From Orobanche coerulescens (taxonomy: Eukaryota; Streptophyta; Magnoliopsida; Lamiales; Orobanchaceae), in assembly GCA_033398695.1 (NCBI GenBank), contig CM065818.1, positions 54,778,001-54,842,000 on the forward strand: a stretch of 64,000 nucleotides of DNA, read 5' to 3'. Positions 12,701-25,031 of the stretch are shown in pieces; positions within the stretch are counted from its first letter, which is position 1; each line of letters begins with the position of its first letter. Under the pieces are notes generated by a model. That model made no database searches. It saw only the letters and a list, made by a program, of their open reading frames with translations, and was not told the origin of the DNA. Made by a program: the position numbers and the translations under genes.

Positions 12701-13272
12701 AGTATTTTCATTGGTATGTAATTATTGACGTGACGTGATTGTTATCATTGTTGGATATTATGGCTGACCCCGTCGTGGGATTTCTTTTTAAGTTCTTGGG
12801 TTATCGAGCTTGTAGCGGTCGTGAAGAGATGAGCTTCCCGGAGGATACTGGCTATGGCATGTGTTTGTAAATCGAGTATTCTGATTATATATTGTATTCT
12901 GCTGCTAGGGTATTTTAACTGGTTGTCTTTTTCGCTGCGTGAGTATTTATTAAATGCCCTTTTGATTTTTGGAAACTTGAGTTATTTTGGAAATGGTTTT
13001 CTAAACTATTTTGTCGGTACGTGTAAGCAATAACTTAACGTATGTTTTCAAACTATTGAGACTTGGCACTTCGGGCCTTGTAGTTTCAAATGAGATTTTA
13101 AGACGGTTTGATAAACGGATTTTATAAAGTCTTCGAATGTTTTTAAAAGATAGTGCCATCGTTAGCCTCTTGGACATTTGTAAATGTTTGTGAAAATGCC
13201 TTTTAGCCTTGTGGGTTCCGTCTCGGGGCCCACGTAGCTGTAATATTCCTGGATGACTCTGGGGCTGTTACA
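9740..13272 (+). repeat. RE1 3' LTR
   Basis: Complete LTR of 3533 bp beginning TGTAATATCGGG and ending GGGGCTGTTACA. It carries the TATA box at 10506-10513, the palindrome array and the three-unit minisatellite at 12001-12242. Confidence 0.9.
9974..10492 (+). promoter_or_regulatory. RE1 3' LTR palindrome array, core ACGTACGT
   Basis: Same array as 3979-4494. Several sites differ between the two LTRs by single C/T or A/G transitions inside the palindromes (for example TACGTACG against TACGTATG), as expected from deamination of methylated CpG. Confidence 0.85.
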
Positions 13273-13949
13273 GTAATGACAGAAAATGCATTTATTAGCA
13301 TTCTATCTTAATAGATACTTGTTCTATATTTATTGATTTTCAATAAATAGTTATGTATAATATATTTTTTAATTAAAAATAAATAGCTATTAAAAATAGA
13401 AATTTCACGATAATTTGATATAACTTAACAAAAAAAAAACTAAAAAGCTATCGCATATTAATCACAAAAACATATATCAAGTTATTAAAAATAATGAGTA
13501 GATATAAAATATTCAATTACAAATTGAATTTTTTACATATTTTTGTAAATAATTATTTTTTCGTAAGAGGTTGAACAACAAAAAATTAAATTGTTATAAG
13601 AAGTTTTTAAATTATTCTTACAGTAAAAGTAAGAAAAAATAAAAATTAAATAAAGAAAAAAAGGTTATGAGAAATGACAGTGGTGGCAGTGGCAGTGATG
13701 GTGACGACGGTGTGACGGCGAAATGATGTCGGTGGCATGATGAGATGATGTCAATGATGGTCTGGAGGCGGTGGTAGTGGAGGCGATTGCGGCAGTTGTG
13801 ACAGATGGTGGTGACTAATAAAGATCCACCAAAATCTTAAGGAAACAAAAGATTTTAAATGATATATTATGTTTATACTTTATGCCTAAAGATGAGTATC
13901 TAGATTATTCCATTAAAATATTTAAGAATCTATCATAAGTTTTGAATAC
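13273..13949. other. AT-rich spacer with a GGT/GAT-rich patch
   Basis: The first 400 bases are A+T rich without features. 13675-13815 is a degenerate trinucleotide-like patch on the GGTGGC/GATGATG theme. I see no gene. Confidence 0.4.
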
Positions 13950-13959
13950 CTTGTTTCAG

Positions 13960-14337
13960 GAAAAGTAGTAAAAAAATAGTAGGAAGCAAATGATGTAAAG
14001 CATTGTATTGATAACATTGATTGAGGGGCCTTTATATAGGATTTACAATGAGACTCCTTCCATACATAGGATTCCTTACAAGAAAAGACATCAAGTAGAA
14101 TCCTACTACCTCTAGAAGGATCTAGAATCCCTACCATCTATGATACATACCTAATCAGCATCAGGTAAGACACATCACGGGAATAATAATTTTCGGAACA
14201 CTTCCCATGTGTCGAGCACTAATACAATAATGGTGCAAATGATGCTACCTTCGTAAAAAACTATCCAAGCCAAAACAAAACCCAATGGGAAAAATAAAGG
14301 CTTGATGAGGAAAACAATGCAACGCACCAACATAACA
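13960..14337 (-). repeat. Probable RE2 3' LTR
   Basis: On the minus strand a likely LTR start (TGTTATGTTGGTGCG) follows the purine tract. Further on, CCTATATAAAGGCCCC (TATA box, plus-strand positions about 14028-14043) precedes a CAATCAATGTTATCAATACA-like start region, a common copia LTR layout. The far end could not be fixed because no second LTR copy is in the window. Confidence 0.55.
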
Positions 14338-14395
14338 TGTCATGTATAGTCCCCCCTGATGTATACACAACGACTCCCCCTGATGAGTACATCAA
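14338..14395 (-). promoter_or_regulatory. RE2 polypurine tract region
   Basis: Two purine tracts, CATCAGGGGGA and CATCAGGGGGG on the minus strand, lie just before the presumed 3' LTR. Tracts of this kind precede the 3' LTR in many plant copia elements. Confidence 0.55.
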
Positions 14396-15615
14396 ATCAT
14401 AGGATTCAGATGCCACGTTGTCCTCACAACTATGCCAAGGAAAAAACCAGTGTGAAAAATATATCTTGGTCTAAGTTGAACAGAAGTACCACGCATCATT
14501 GTATGGATGTTCTCATAGGTTGCCTCGTTAAAAACCTTACCAAGTGAAAACCTAATGAGAAAACAAACCTTGGTCTAAGGAGAAAAAGAGCGCGACACAT
14601 CCAAAGTACAAGAGTCGCTAAAGACTTATCCAAAATTCAAGCTTTCCAAAGTCTTGACCTTCATGAAGTAAATCAGTTATAACTTCTTCGATTCAATATG
14701 TATCAATGAAATCGTAAGAACTTATGAAAACTAGACACCCATAACTTTTCATTCACATACAATACATAACCTATATCGAGCTAAGCATCTAACAAAGCTC
14801 TATCGAATTGACTCGGCAAATTACCGGACATATCTTGTCCTACTTTGCAACAATAGTCATATGTCACTCAACATGATGAATGTGATCAAGTGGTAGATTT
14901 CCTTGGAAAGTAGACACAGACCTTTCAAATGGTACGATTTCACCATTTTACTACAAGTGAGCTGCTCTATAGGTCATATGGGAGATAGAACAATACATTC
15001 TGGGCAAATTCGGATATCGGTTTTCAAGTGTCCTTTTATCGACATAGAACAAGCTTCAAGCTTCTTGTTTACAGACATTTCTAAGCGCACCCTAGGCCAT
15101 CATCACAATGGCTTTACCGGATTATTATGAATGAGTTTGTCGAGTCAAATGCGAGTACATACTACTGTACTTTGATAAAGAGAAATTCTCTTAAGACCAC
15201 ATCATTACCTAAGTGAGCCAAGTCTTATCATGACTTCGACTAATCATTCGAAATCATATAGGCATTACTTTATCATCTCTTAGGAAACCATATCTTATAT
15301 TGTCGTAAACCGATTGATTAAGACACATCATTAAGTGTCCCCAAGATCTTTTCATTCTTAACTTTGAGTTTAGGGAATCTCTTAGTCTCACAAGTGTGCA
15401 TCACTATAAACCTTAGTTTTACATGCAAAAGCTTCATATCTCTTCCAAATCAAGTATATACTTAGTATGCATTCCCGACAATCACTTATCAACGTGCTCC
15501 ATGGTCAGGAGCCACTTGATTTGAGTATGATCCAGCATAATATCTTTTTATCACTTAACTTAATTCTCCACTAAGATAAGATTTAACCACAAGGTGCACG
15601 TCAGTTGTTGGGAAG
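14396..15615 (-). other. Decayed RE2 3' interior
   Basis: Expected to hold the copia RNase H and 3' untranslated region. Only short suggestive phrases remain, such as a GMRRLKDL-like segment near 14640-14680 on the minus strand. No reading frame persists. Confidence 0.4.
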
Positions 15616-15912
15616 CTATCTAACTGAAAAGATAGTAGATGCTATAACATCCATTACGATAGTACGACTAAGTTTTGTGTCATCGTAGTTGATTCCAGTG
15701 CGTTCATGAGAAACCTCGCGCCATGAGGTGAGTTTAACTCCTTCTCTCACTCGCTTTAATGTAGTATACAGATAGATCTTATCTTTGGAGTGTCGGCACC
15801 ACTTCAACAAAGGGCTATCACTTTGTTCATACATGACTAGCATATATTTCCATTTTAGGCCGACGCTACAATGTTGTAGATTTTCAAAGAAGTATGGTTC
15901 GATTAAACTCAC
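15616..15912 (-). pseudogene. Copia reverse transcriptase fragment
   Basis: A 98-codon open stretch contains ERTGINYDDTKLSRTIVMDVI. It aligns in spacing with the copia RT phrase around RPGIDYEETYSPVMDAI, at the start of the palm domain. Flanking sequence is out of frame and degraded. Assignment rests on this one motif, so it is moderately secure only. Confidence 0.5.
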
Positions 15913-18239
15913 ATTTCACGTCCTCATGAACCGGATTTATTCATAGAGTACTCTTTATGGATTGGAATTCATTGAGGCCTCCCCCAATAATGACTATAAT
16001 CCAGAATCACATGAGACGGATTAGTTCATTTGATCAAATGATCAAGTTTCATGTACCAAACTCGCATACATTCTTAGCGAGAGTATTTATCGAACCAAGT
16101 GGTATCCCAATACTCTATGAGATCTATGCCTAGTAACACCATCTACCACAATTTGTGGTGTTACCATATCACCATTTACAGGTGACGAACGTCCATGACC
16201 GAACATAATCCTTGCAGATATGTTTGCAGCATGTATTTAATCTCGTCACTTTAGGGAACTTAATAAGGCACAGTATGGACAAACTGCGAAAATTCGAAGT
16301 CGTTCTACTCAAACATGATCATTCGCATCTCCCCTTAACAACGGGAAGACTGGTTTATCAAAGTGACTTATGAGATCATCTGCCAAGGTATATTTTAAGC
16401 GGATTATGAGTGAAAGCGCATGTCAAATTCATCATTTATAACCCATCAGAAGTCATTGTGGTGACGCACTTTGGCACATGAACATGTTGACGATATAGGT
16501 TTTGCATTGTTAACACAATACAGTTAACAAAATGCATATTGTTACACTTGCAACTAAGCATTTGGATGATGATAGATATATGTGAATATGACATGTTAAT
16601 ATATAGTACATAACCGTAATGGTCTTTGAGAATCCAACAAAACCGCCACCATGCACCACATGGATTGAACATAAAGAAATGATCGAATCAATGATAGGCC
16701 GTTGGTTTTATCGAACTTCTAGTGCTTTCTTGAAGAGTTCACTACCTTCACCAGCCCCAAACACCACAAAATTTCGTGAGCATGTATAAACAGGTGTTAG
16801 GATTCCAAAACCATCAACCTTGTGGTCGCAAGCCGGTCAAAAATACATCAAACTGGTCGTTGGAATGGCTGGTGGTATGTGAAAAATTCATTTGAGTTGT
16901 TCACCTCCTTCCATGTATCCAAATGGTACCCAAAATTTGTGATAAGGTAGTCTTGGATGTAAGTACTGGTTAAAGTTTTACTTTAAGACTTGATATAAAA
17001 GTGGGTGACCGACCTTTACAATGACTGGTCCGCAAGTTGGACAACCAAAAACTCAGGTTTCATCAACTTATCAATCATTGTCAAAGGAACCACATAACAT
17101 ATAAATGTTATCACTAGAGTACGACCATTCGTGAACACCATCATAGCATCATAAGCCACCAAGGCTAACACTTATGATCATGCATCTATAAGGACTCAGT
17201 GAAAGAGAAGACTCAGCACTATGCTTATGCGAGTCGCTATATTATTCTCTTTAACATAGGAGGATGTCTTCTCCTAATTGTGCCAAAGAATAGGCTTTAA
17301 TCAATGAACAGGGCTAAGAGGGATCATCGGGGGGTCTTTGGCGTCACACATGCTTATGAAAGTAAGACGCAAATTACATAAATATCATCATCGGTCATGA
17401 GCCCTGCTCATGACTCCAATGTACATTGTTGTCTTTGATCCATCTAGCTTATTTGTTCAAAGGAAAAAAAATGATGTCCATGGCAATACCGTGGTATATG
17501 GACATCAAACTGTCCAAACTCCATACTATTAAAGCCTAAATGTGTCAATGTCCTAATAAATCTTCTAGTTACAAGAATTGATGCAAGCCGGACCATATTA
17601 ACTCATGAATATTCTTTCAGATATCCGATACAAGTGATACATAAGATTTTATTTCTCACAAATCACAATGAGATGAGTGATACGCTATGGGATAAATATC
17701 ATCTAGTCATAACATGGTTCACTTGTTATGGAACATATATAACTAGAAAATGCCATTCGGCATCCAACAACTTGAGCATTGTACCACTCATTGATTGTGA
17801 TGACCTAGTCATCATAGTCACAATAAATTTATAACACGAAATCGAAGAATATTGTGTTCCTTGGAAATAGCTTAAGATGCACTCAATTTCACTTGCAAAA
17901 TTTTACAAATATGAGCATGGCGAATACTCTAACAACATAAAGATTTTATACCAGATATGATCAAAATGATCTATCATATTGATTGCATAACATGGCAAGA
18001 TTATATGCCTAGGGGGCAAAATTACGACACGCGCATGGTGAAAAACTACAATGCACACGCTCGACATTCTTATAAGGGTGCATATTTTGGGTTTTCCTGA
18101 GGAAACTGTTTTCCAACATTTGAAAGATGACATTATAGCATATAATGCATATAAAAAATCGCATCATCCATGGCACAGTCGGCCAAAAAGAGGTTGAAAA
18201 GCATGTGTCATAAGACCACTTGCAAATTTAAGATGGGGA
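15913..18239 (-). other. Decayed RE2 interior, left part
   Basis: No ORF or domain could be recognised in 2.3 kb. It is probably eroded copia pol, since it lies between the RT fragment and the solo-LTR insertion and resumes after 20581. Confidence 0.4.
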
Positions 18240-18244
18240 CCAAG

Positions 18245-20576
18245 TGTAACACCCCAAACTAGGCGACTATTACAGTGTCGTGGATCCCCGACTGGGACCC
18301 ACCGGGCGAATGAAAATTAATGACTTAAATAATATAATTGCAATACCGAACCACATTATATCATTATTTACTCCGATGAGGAGTTTCACGTACAACACAC
18401 CCAAGATAATACCGAATACATGTATATTTTATATGAAGATAAAATATACAATACTGAATAAAATGAGTATTCAAATGGAAGTCTGCAGCGGAAATAAATG
18501 AATGATCATGAAAACTGAAAAGGACTGGGGCCCTCTACTAGTATCACTGGGACTCCCGTCAACGTTCTCTTCCTGTGCTTTAGCCTTGCCATAACCTGAA
18601 AACAACATCCCCCAACGGGGTCAGTTACACAGAACAACAATCCTCAAGAGTTGAATAAACACAATCATGATATATCTTAATTATGAAATTAAGTTGGAGA
18701 GGGGCATGATAGTATGCCCGTAATGGTATGTGCATGTGCACAAGACGAGTGTCCGGACACACCCGCCCTTGTACCTAATTAGTCTCACAGAGGTATATTA
18801 CCGTGTGCACAGTCCATTGTGTCGGTGAACCCGATCACATGACTATCATGTGCCCGACTAAAAATTCCACACATCCCCACCCAGCCACGCAATATGAACC
18901 CAGAAGGTCATATGAACAAGAATGACCAACGAGTATTAATGAATAACAAGACGACAAAGGTCAAGAATGACTCACCGAGTTGATATAATAATGAAATGAA
19001 ATATAGCTCATTGAAATGATTGGAACCGTCGTTCCTCGTGAATGAAATGATTATTTGACAATTACAAGTCTCAATACGATTAATACATTATGAATGAATT
19101 ATGATTATGATTTATGAATGAACAACCATGAAAGGAATGAGTATCCTTTTAACCGAGTAAGAATTAACTTACACAACACCGGTGAAGAATGTCCTTCCTC
19201 GAACAAACATCCTACAATGAGATGTCGGTCGGTCGAACAACCTTGAATAACACAATTACCAACAATCCGCTCAATATACGTATCAAGCACGATTATAACT
19301 AACTTAAAACGTCGATAGGACAAAACCAAGTTCATTATGGCATTAAAACAAACACGTTGTAATCAATCTTCGATTGTTTACAATCAACCCTCAATTATAT
19401 CGATAAAAAACTTCTAAGGGGTGATATAATCCACCAAAAACATCTTCAATACAATCAACAATCCAATATGAATATCCAATTCGAGATTTCAACAACCTCT
19501 AATCAAAAACCCCCAAATCCAAATCAATATTCAAAGTGTTCTTGAATAAACCTTCAATAATCCAATGAATATTCATACAAATTCATAATCATATGTATAT
19601 CTCTTCATACAACATGATTATAACATCCAAAACATCATATCTCAACACAAAATCGGAATCCAAGATGTTGAAGAATTTACCTTTGAAAATCCAAACACTT
19701 TGATCCGATGAATATTTGTTAAATCGACTATCCAAGATTCTCAATCCAAGATATATGCTTAGAACACTCCTTTCCAAGTGATGTGATGAAGAAAATCTCT
19801 CAAGAACTTCTCTCTCGGAACTCAAGGGGAGAAATGAGAAAAATGAGCTCAAAAACCCATCCAGGTACTTAAGTACTGCCATTGTTACGGCCGTAACTCA
19901 GCCTACTTACGGCCGTAACATCCCAAAGTCAACGGCCTTATGGCCGTAGCCAGCCATCTCGTACGGGCGTAACTCGACTTCATCGAAAGTCTGCCGACAG
20001 CCATACGGCCGTAACCACACATGCCTTACGGGCATAATCCGACTCATACGGCCTTACTCGGCAACACTTACGGGCGTATGGAGCCTTCGTCGAAACTAGC
20101 CGGACACCCTACGGCCGTACCTGCCTCAACTTACGGTCGTATGCCGAAACCCTTATGGCCGTAAGTCAACTTCGTCCGACATGTCCTGAAAACAACGAAC
20201 GCATGTTACGGCCGTAATGCAGGCATGTTACGGCTGTAACTCGCTGCTGGACAGCAACGAAACCACAAATCCGTCTACTCGACACACATCGCTGAATGAT
20301 CCGATATACCATACTTGTATGAATATAATTAAGTCCACTAACATGAAATAGGTGATACTTCCAACGCAAGACTACCAATCACGATGATTATGATAATACT
20401 CTCGTCTCGATTTCTCAAACGGAGATGAATGTCGATCGGTAACTGATACACGACTAAATCACACCAACGAAGAATACAGATGAATGAATCATGAATGATG
20501 AATGATTATTAATGAGTGAAAATTACTGAGTGACAATTACTGAATGATAATGAATGAATTACAACCGGGTATTATA
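18245..20576 (-). repeat. RE3: solo Ty3/gypsy LTR with TSD CCAAG
   Basis: A single LTR, minus oriented, flanked by the 5-bp duplication CCAAG at 18240-18244 and 20577-20581. Its ends (minus sense) are TGTAATACCCGGTTG (now TATAATACCC) and TTTGGGGTGTTACA. It is homologous to the RE7 LTR (37824-39751 plus 61897-62240) over most of its length on both sides of the palindrome array. It arose presumably by unequal recombination between the two LTRs of a full element inserted in RE2. Confidence 0.9.
19884..20240 (-). promoter_or_regulatory. RE3 palindrome array, core ACGGCCGT
   Basis: Thirteen or so copies of TTACGGCCGTAA and one-base variants (TACGGGCGTA, TATGGCCGTA, TACGGTCGTA). Typical spacing is about 22 bp (GGCC at 19889, 19911 and 19942, GGGC at 19965). 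It sits where U3 meets the presumed transcription start. The homologous RE7 LTR has an entirely different array at the same place. Confidence 0.85.
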
Positions 20577-20581
20577 CCAAG

Positions 20582-22027
20582 TTGGTTGGGGCAGAAGTTA
20601 GCACAATATCTGGAAATAAAATCACGTGCAGCTTGACCTTTATTCACTAAAACAGCGATAACTCCCTCGTTAGGAAGGCTATTGACGAACAGTCAGATCT
20701 TCTGGAAATGGTACTTCCGTATCTTTCTATCCATATGTCTTTCACCACACATATTAGTAAACTCATATCAAAGTGCATGTTTTAAGTGGCTGCTTTAGTA
20801 TTTCCCAAGTCTAGTGAGAAAACAAGGTTGAGATCATATCAAATGGCATAAGTGTTGATGCAAAAACATAGCAATGACAACCATAGGTGCATTTAAACGT
20901 AAAATTATGCTCGATTTCTTATCTCGACTCAAGATCCTTTCAATAACTCCATCTTGGTAGACTTGCAAAGAAAGTAGGAATGTCGGTACAGCTAAGGCTT
21001 TTTAAAAACCACTGATTCTGTTTGAACTTTCAAAGCATAAACAGCTACCAAGGAGGATGCACCTAGTCATGATCAAAAGTGTAGATAAAATCCACCAAAA
21101 TGCATCAAATCAACCAAGTATTTTAATTCTCAATTTGCAAGTATACGTCATAATAGCCATGTTATGTAGATGCAACGCGGTGCATCATAATTAAGCATTT
21201 TGAACCATGAGACATAATGAATATACCATAACCAACTCATCTTGACTGTCCAATAAGATCGACCAAACATAGTCAAATATGTAAGGCGCATGCCTTTACA
21301 AATACTTGGAAAAGTATTCGGACCTATAGTCACACGAACTATAATCGAGGTCAACGAATTCATGTATTTACCGCAATATGCCATTGCTTTACCTGTTAAA
21401 ATTCATGAGAATTACTCTTACATTCTTTCATTTATCATATAGACGGTGCATGACTACACCCACATGCAATATTTTATTTTAATAAGATGAAAGATGGAGT
21501 TTTCCAAGTATGGGATTGGGCCAAGACCAACGTGGTGGTCCCTCAATTCAACAGGACAATTTCATCACAAATTGATTTTAACCACGACATATCCATCGCA
21601 ATCGATGTTTGTCCCATTTGTACATCACAAATTCATGACTAATCATGAACAAGTCATAACTTTACCGCTACCAAAAATGTTCATTTTTTGTAATTGTTGT
21701 TTTAAAATCGACAAAATGGCGAAGTCAAATCGCACCCAAATCATGGTGTATGCAACAACCACAAATATCAATTTTCAATAATTATTCGTGACTCCCCCAG
21801 GACCGTCACACAGTTTACTTCGACATATGAGAGTGATACCACCTATCATAGTCTCATCCACCGCAAAGTAGCGTGGGAGATAAAGAACCTAAATACCCAA
21901 TTCCTCAAAAATAAATTCCCAAAAGAGATGAATTGAAAAACGTGAAGTTTAATAAAATCTGACGTGGGTACTCGGTTTTATGTTTGCTTTAATCCTTGGA
22001 AAGGATGCTACATATGGATTCTCTGCA
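20582..22027 (-). other. Decayed RE2 interior, right part
   Basis: Continuation of RE2 beyond the solo LTR. No domain is recognised. It ends abruptly at the RE4 LTR; the five bases before that LTR (CTGCA, 22023-22027) are the candidate target duplication, whose partner would lie outside the window. Confidence 0.4.
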
Positions 22028-24059
22028 TGTAACACCCCCAAGATATTCAGAGTATGTCACAGTACCGTGAATCCCATATGGAACTCACAAGGCTTAGTTT
22101 GTACGACATCCATAACAAAGAACATCAAAACCATCAATCATTTATTGGGTTAACAGATAAAATTCCAACGACAACATTTAAACCACAATAAACAACAAGT
22201 TTAATATAACTGACGGCAGAAAAACAACTCTCCTATAGTACCCGAGTACCAACTAACAGTTTGAGACAAAAACCGAAAATCTCATCAACCAGACTCGAAG
22301 AAAATAAACATGACAACAACTTCACAGTATCACGCCTGGACTCCATCCTCGTACTTCCCTGGCACTCGTCCAGTCGCATTCTTCGTACCTGAAATACATG
22401 ACATGTATTTCCCCCAAAATGGGGTTGGCCGTGGAATAGCTAGTACAAGTAATACAAACGAACTCTTACATCTTACAATATCAAAGCACATGCATCAATA
22501 TTTTTGAAAGTAATTTAGATAATGATTTCCAGAAATGCATATCTATAAATGTATCACAGAAACCAAATCCTCCTAATTAACCGTGGACCCAACCATGCAC
22601 GGATCCCTCCGAGGCCCCATTAGACCCTCATGGAGTGGTTAACCCAAAGTTTTTGGACCAAACCAAACATGGATCCCTCCGAGGCCCCATCGGACCCTCC
22701 CGGAGTGAACATAAACACTAACACTAAAATACATCACTTTGCACATTTAAGATAGTAAGTTCGTAAGAATTACTTGCCTTTGAGAACTGACAGGCTGTTT
22801 TGATATGGTAAACGACCACCGTTGAAGGACCTCGGAAACTTCGAACCTAGACGATTCATAAAACGACAATCAACAACAACACGACTGGAATTTAGCATTG
22901 AAATATGCCCAAAAACCCCGCCTACGATACATGTAATCCAAAAATATGTCCAACGAGGGTGGATCGCAACTAAACCCTTTCGATTCTCAACAATTCCAAG
23001 AATACACCAATAATCTTGTAAGGAAAACATGTGCCGGAAGTAGATAATTCATACTCAACACAATTCCATTATAACTATAACCAAATCGGAGAAATTACGA
23101 AGAAACCCCCAAATCCCGGAAAAATTTAGGGTTCTAGAAGATTATCTCGATTCACAGACGAAGAAGACAGATTGGTGATGTTAATCTATACCAAAACTCC
23201 AAGGAAGATGATAGCTAGATGATTTAAGATTCAAAATCGCTACAAAAGCGCCTAGGAATCGCCCAAGTCGCGGAGTAGAAGAAGAAGGAAGAAAAATGGA
23301 CGATCTCGGTCAACTGCTGGGTATTTAAACCCACGCCTGCTAACGTACGTAAAACAGGAAGTACTTAGGTACGTTAGTTCCTTAACATATGTAAAGCATA
23401 CCCATTTACGTACGCAAGGGACTGATAGAGCTCACTGCCCGATTCCCTAAAGAACCTAACGTACGCTACACAAGGGGCTAACGTACGTTAGGAAGACAAT
23501 GTAACGTACATTAGGCATTGTCCTTAACGTACGAAAGAGTTCCAGTGCATAACCACAGTTAGTCAACAACTATGCAGAAATGATACGAAAAACCGAAACG
23601 CGACGATCAATGAAACGTGCAGACACCAATACAAGGAGTTTGAAGCGAAAAACTCAACTGCGAAAAGAAAACATGATTCCGACTATCCGAAGGTTCGGAA
23701 TACAACCATGAAAGTAATTACCCTAAACTTTTAAAAAATTATAAAACGACCCGAAATGACCGAAAACCACGATACGGAAACGAACAAAAGTGATGAAGCT
23801 CACAACACGTCTAACAACATTAAACAAACTCACACAAAACCTGATACGACAGTTTCACACAACTATTGCACAAACGAGTCAAGCGGAAAAATAACGAAAA
23901 GACACAAACTCGAGTAAAACAATTCGAAAAGATGCTCGGATGCCAAAATACACAGAATTAAACATTCTCAAAATGTCAAACGGTTGCAAGCGAGTCGCTG
24001 TTAACGGAAAATACACAAAAATGGAAAGTACTCATAATAGAAAAAGTACGGATATTACA
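22028..24059 (-). repeat. RE4 3' LTR
   Basis: 2032 bp, bounded by TG...CA on the minus strand. A TATA-like TTTAAATA lies at 23322-23329 (minus), about 12 bp from the nearest palindrome. A two-unit GGATCCCTCCGAGGCCCC minisatellite lies at 22580-22710, in the R-U5 part. Confidence 0.85.
23341..23537 (-). promoter_or_regulatory. RE4 palindrome array, core ACGTACGT
   Basis: Eight copies of TAACGTACGTTA-type palindromes, some decayed at the CpG (TAACATATGTAA, TAACGTACATTA). The array runs upstream from the TATA-like box at 23322-23329 in the minus sense. It has the same core as the RE1 array. Confidence 0.8.
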
Positions 24060-24098
24060 TTCTCCCCCTTCTAGAAATAAGTTTCATCCTGAAACTTA
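24060..24098 (-). promoter_or_regulatory. RE4 pre-PPT stem-loop and polypurine tract
   Basis: Minus sense: AAGTTTCA-GGA-TGAAACTT (24097-24079), then AGAAGGGGGAGA next to the LTR. The closing pair of the loop is A-T here and C-G/G-C in RE1 and RE8: both partners have changed together. Confidence 0.8.
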
Positions 24099-24109
24099 AG
24101 AAGTAAATA

Positions 24110-25031
24110 ATTCTGCATATTTAGCGAGCATGCTATCTTCGGTTTTCCAAGTCGCCTCCTCAACTCCATGCCTCGACCACTGAACCTTAACCAACGGAAT
24201 GGTTTTATTTCGAAGTTGTTTTTCACGATGCTCAAGGATTTTCACCCGCCTTTCTTCAAACGTGACATCATCTGCTACCTAAATATCCCCATAATTGATG
24301 ATATGGCTCGGGTCCGAAACGTACTTTCTCAACTGAGAAACGTGAAACACACTGTGAATGTGGCTAAGGACTGGAGGTAACGCCAACCGATAAGCCAGCT
24401 CACCGATTCTGTCTAAAATCTCAAATGGCCCAATATACCTCGGGCTAAGATTCCTTTTCTTCCTGAAACCGTAAACCCCTTTCGTCGGCGATACCTTGAG
24501 TAAAACATGATCTCCCACTTCAAACTCCAAGGGTCGACGACGAATATCAGCATAGGATTTTTATCGACTCTAAGCAGCCAGCAGTCTGTCTCTAATGAAA
24601 GAAATCTTCTCTCTGGTTTCCATCAACATATCTGGCTCCGTTCCAACTAGCTCCGAGGCCTCATCCCAATAGAGCGAGGATCTACACCGCCTACCATATA
24701 ATACTTCGTACAGTGCCATTTTGATCGAAGTGTGCCAACTATTATTGTAAGTAAACTCGATCAATGGTAGATGAAACTCCCAATCACTACTCCAGTCTAG
24801 AGCACACGCCCGTAACATATCCTCCAACATCTGAATCGTCCGCTCCGTCTGACCGTCTAACTGCCGATGAAAAGATGTACTCAACCACAACTCAGTTCCC
24901 AAAGCCTGATGGACCGATTGAAAAAATGCGATACAAAATGTCCATCCAAATCGGAGACAATAGTCTTAGGCGTACCGTGTAGCCGTACTATCTCCGCTAT
25001 AAACGTTCGAGTCAACCTATCCGATCCCCAA
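24110..25031 (-). pseudogene. RE4 integrase C-terminal half with chromodomain
   Basis: Pieces at 24902-24570 and 24530-24279 carry the end of the catalytic core (STSFHRQLDGQTERTIQ...EFTYNNSWHTSI, GRRCRSSLYWDE) and the GPY/F-type C-terminal domain (RYIGPFEILDRIGELAYRLALPP...VFHVSQLRKY). Below 24279 a KTIPLVKVQWSRHGVEEATW-type segment is the chromodomain-like tail of Tekay/Del integrases, which targets insertion to heterochromatin. Stops and frameshifts interrupt it. The missing N-terminal half is beyond the RE5 insertion. Confidence 0.8.

Larger units (their letters stand above)
3767..13272 (+). mobile_element. RE1: LARD-like non-autonomous Ty3/gypsy element
   Basis: Two long direct repeats (3767-7262 and 9740-13272, about 3.5 kb each) flank a 2.5-kb interior. 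The interior begins with a primer-binding site complementary to initiator tRNA-Met and ends with the hairpin and polypurine tract typical of Tekay/Del chromoviruses. No gag or pol can be read in any frame, so movement must depend on another element's proteins. The LTRs begin TGTAATATCGGG and end GGGGCTGTTACA. The first ~25 bases of the 5' LTR are missing and its last CA has become TA, so no target duplication can be checked. RE4 and RE5 are chromoviruses of related type and plausible helpers. Confidence 0.85.
13950..22027 (-). mobile_element. RE2: decayed Ty1/copia element
   Basis: The minus strand reads from interior (high coordinates) to 3' LTR (low coordinates). The evidence is an RT remnant near 15616-15912; the 3'-end tract around 14520-14610 (on the plus strand GCCTCGTTAAAAACC, then AACCTAATGAGAAAA), which I know as typical of copia 3' interiors; the CATCAGGGGGAG purine tracts near 14345-14395; and an LTR-like segment below 14337 with a TATA box. 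The element is split by solo LTR RE3 (18245-20576) and ends where RE4 begins, so its 5' part is outside the window or lost. No long ORF survives. Confidence 0.65.
22028..25031 (-). mobile_element. RE4: 3' part of a chromovirus (Tekay/Del-like)
   Basis: From right to left on the minus strand: C-terminal half of integrase with chromodomain-type tail (25031-24110), pre-PPT hairpin and PPT (24098-24060), and a complete 3' LTR (24059-22028). It is cut at 25031 by the start of RE5, so the remaining pol, gag and 5' LTR lie beyond the right edge of the window. The LTR starts TGTAATATCCGTAC and ends CTTGGGGGTGTTACA, very like RE5, so the two are related families. Confidence 0.85.

Noticed and set aside
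13675..13815. Coding region suggested by GGT/GAT triplet rhythm
   Set aside because: Low-complexity patch with no long open frame and no domain.
14396..18239. Host gene between RE1 and RE4
   Set aside because: No exon-like frames; the copia RT fragment and copia 3'-end tract explain the region better.
19884..20240. CRISPR-like array from regularly spaced short repeats
   Set aside because: Repeats are palindromes of 10-14 bp with ~10-bp variable spacers inside a plant LTR; there are no cas genes and this is not prokaryotic DNA.
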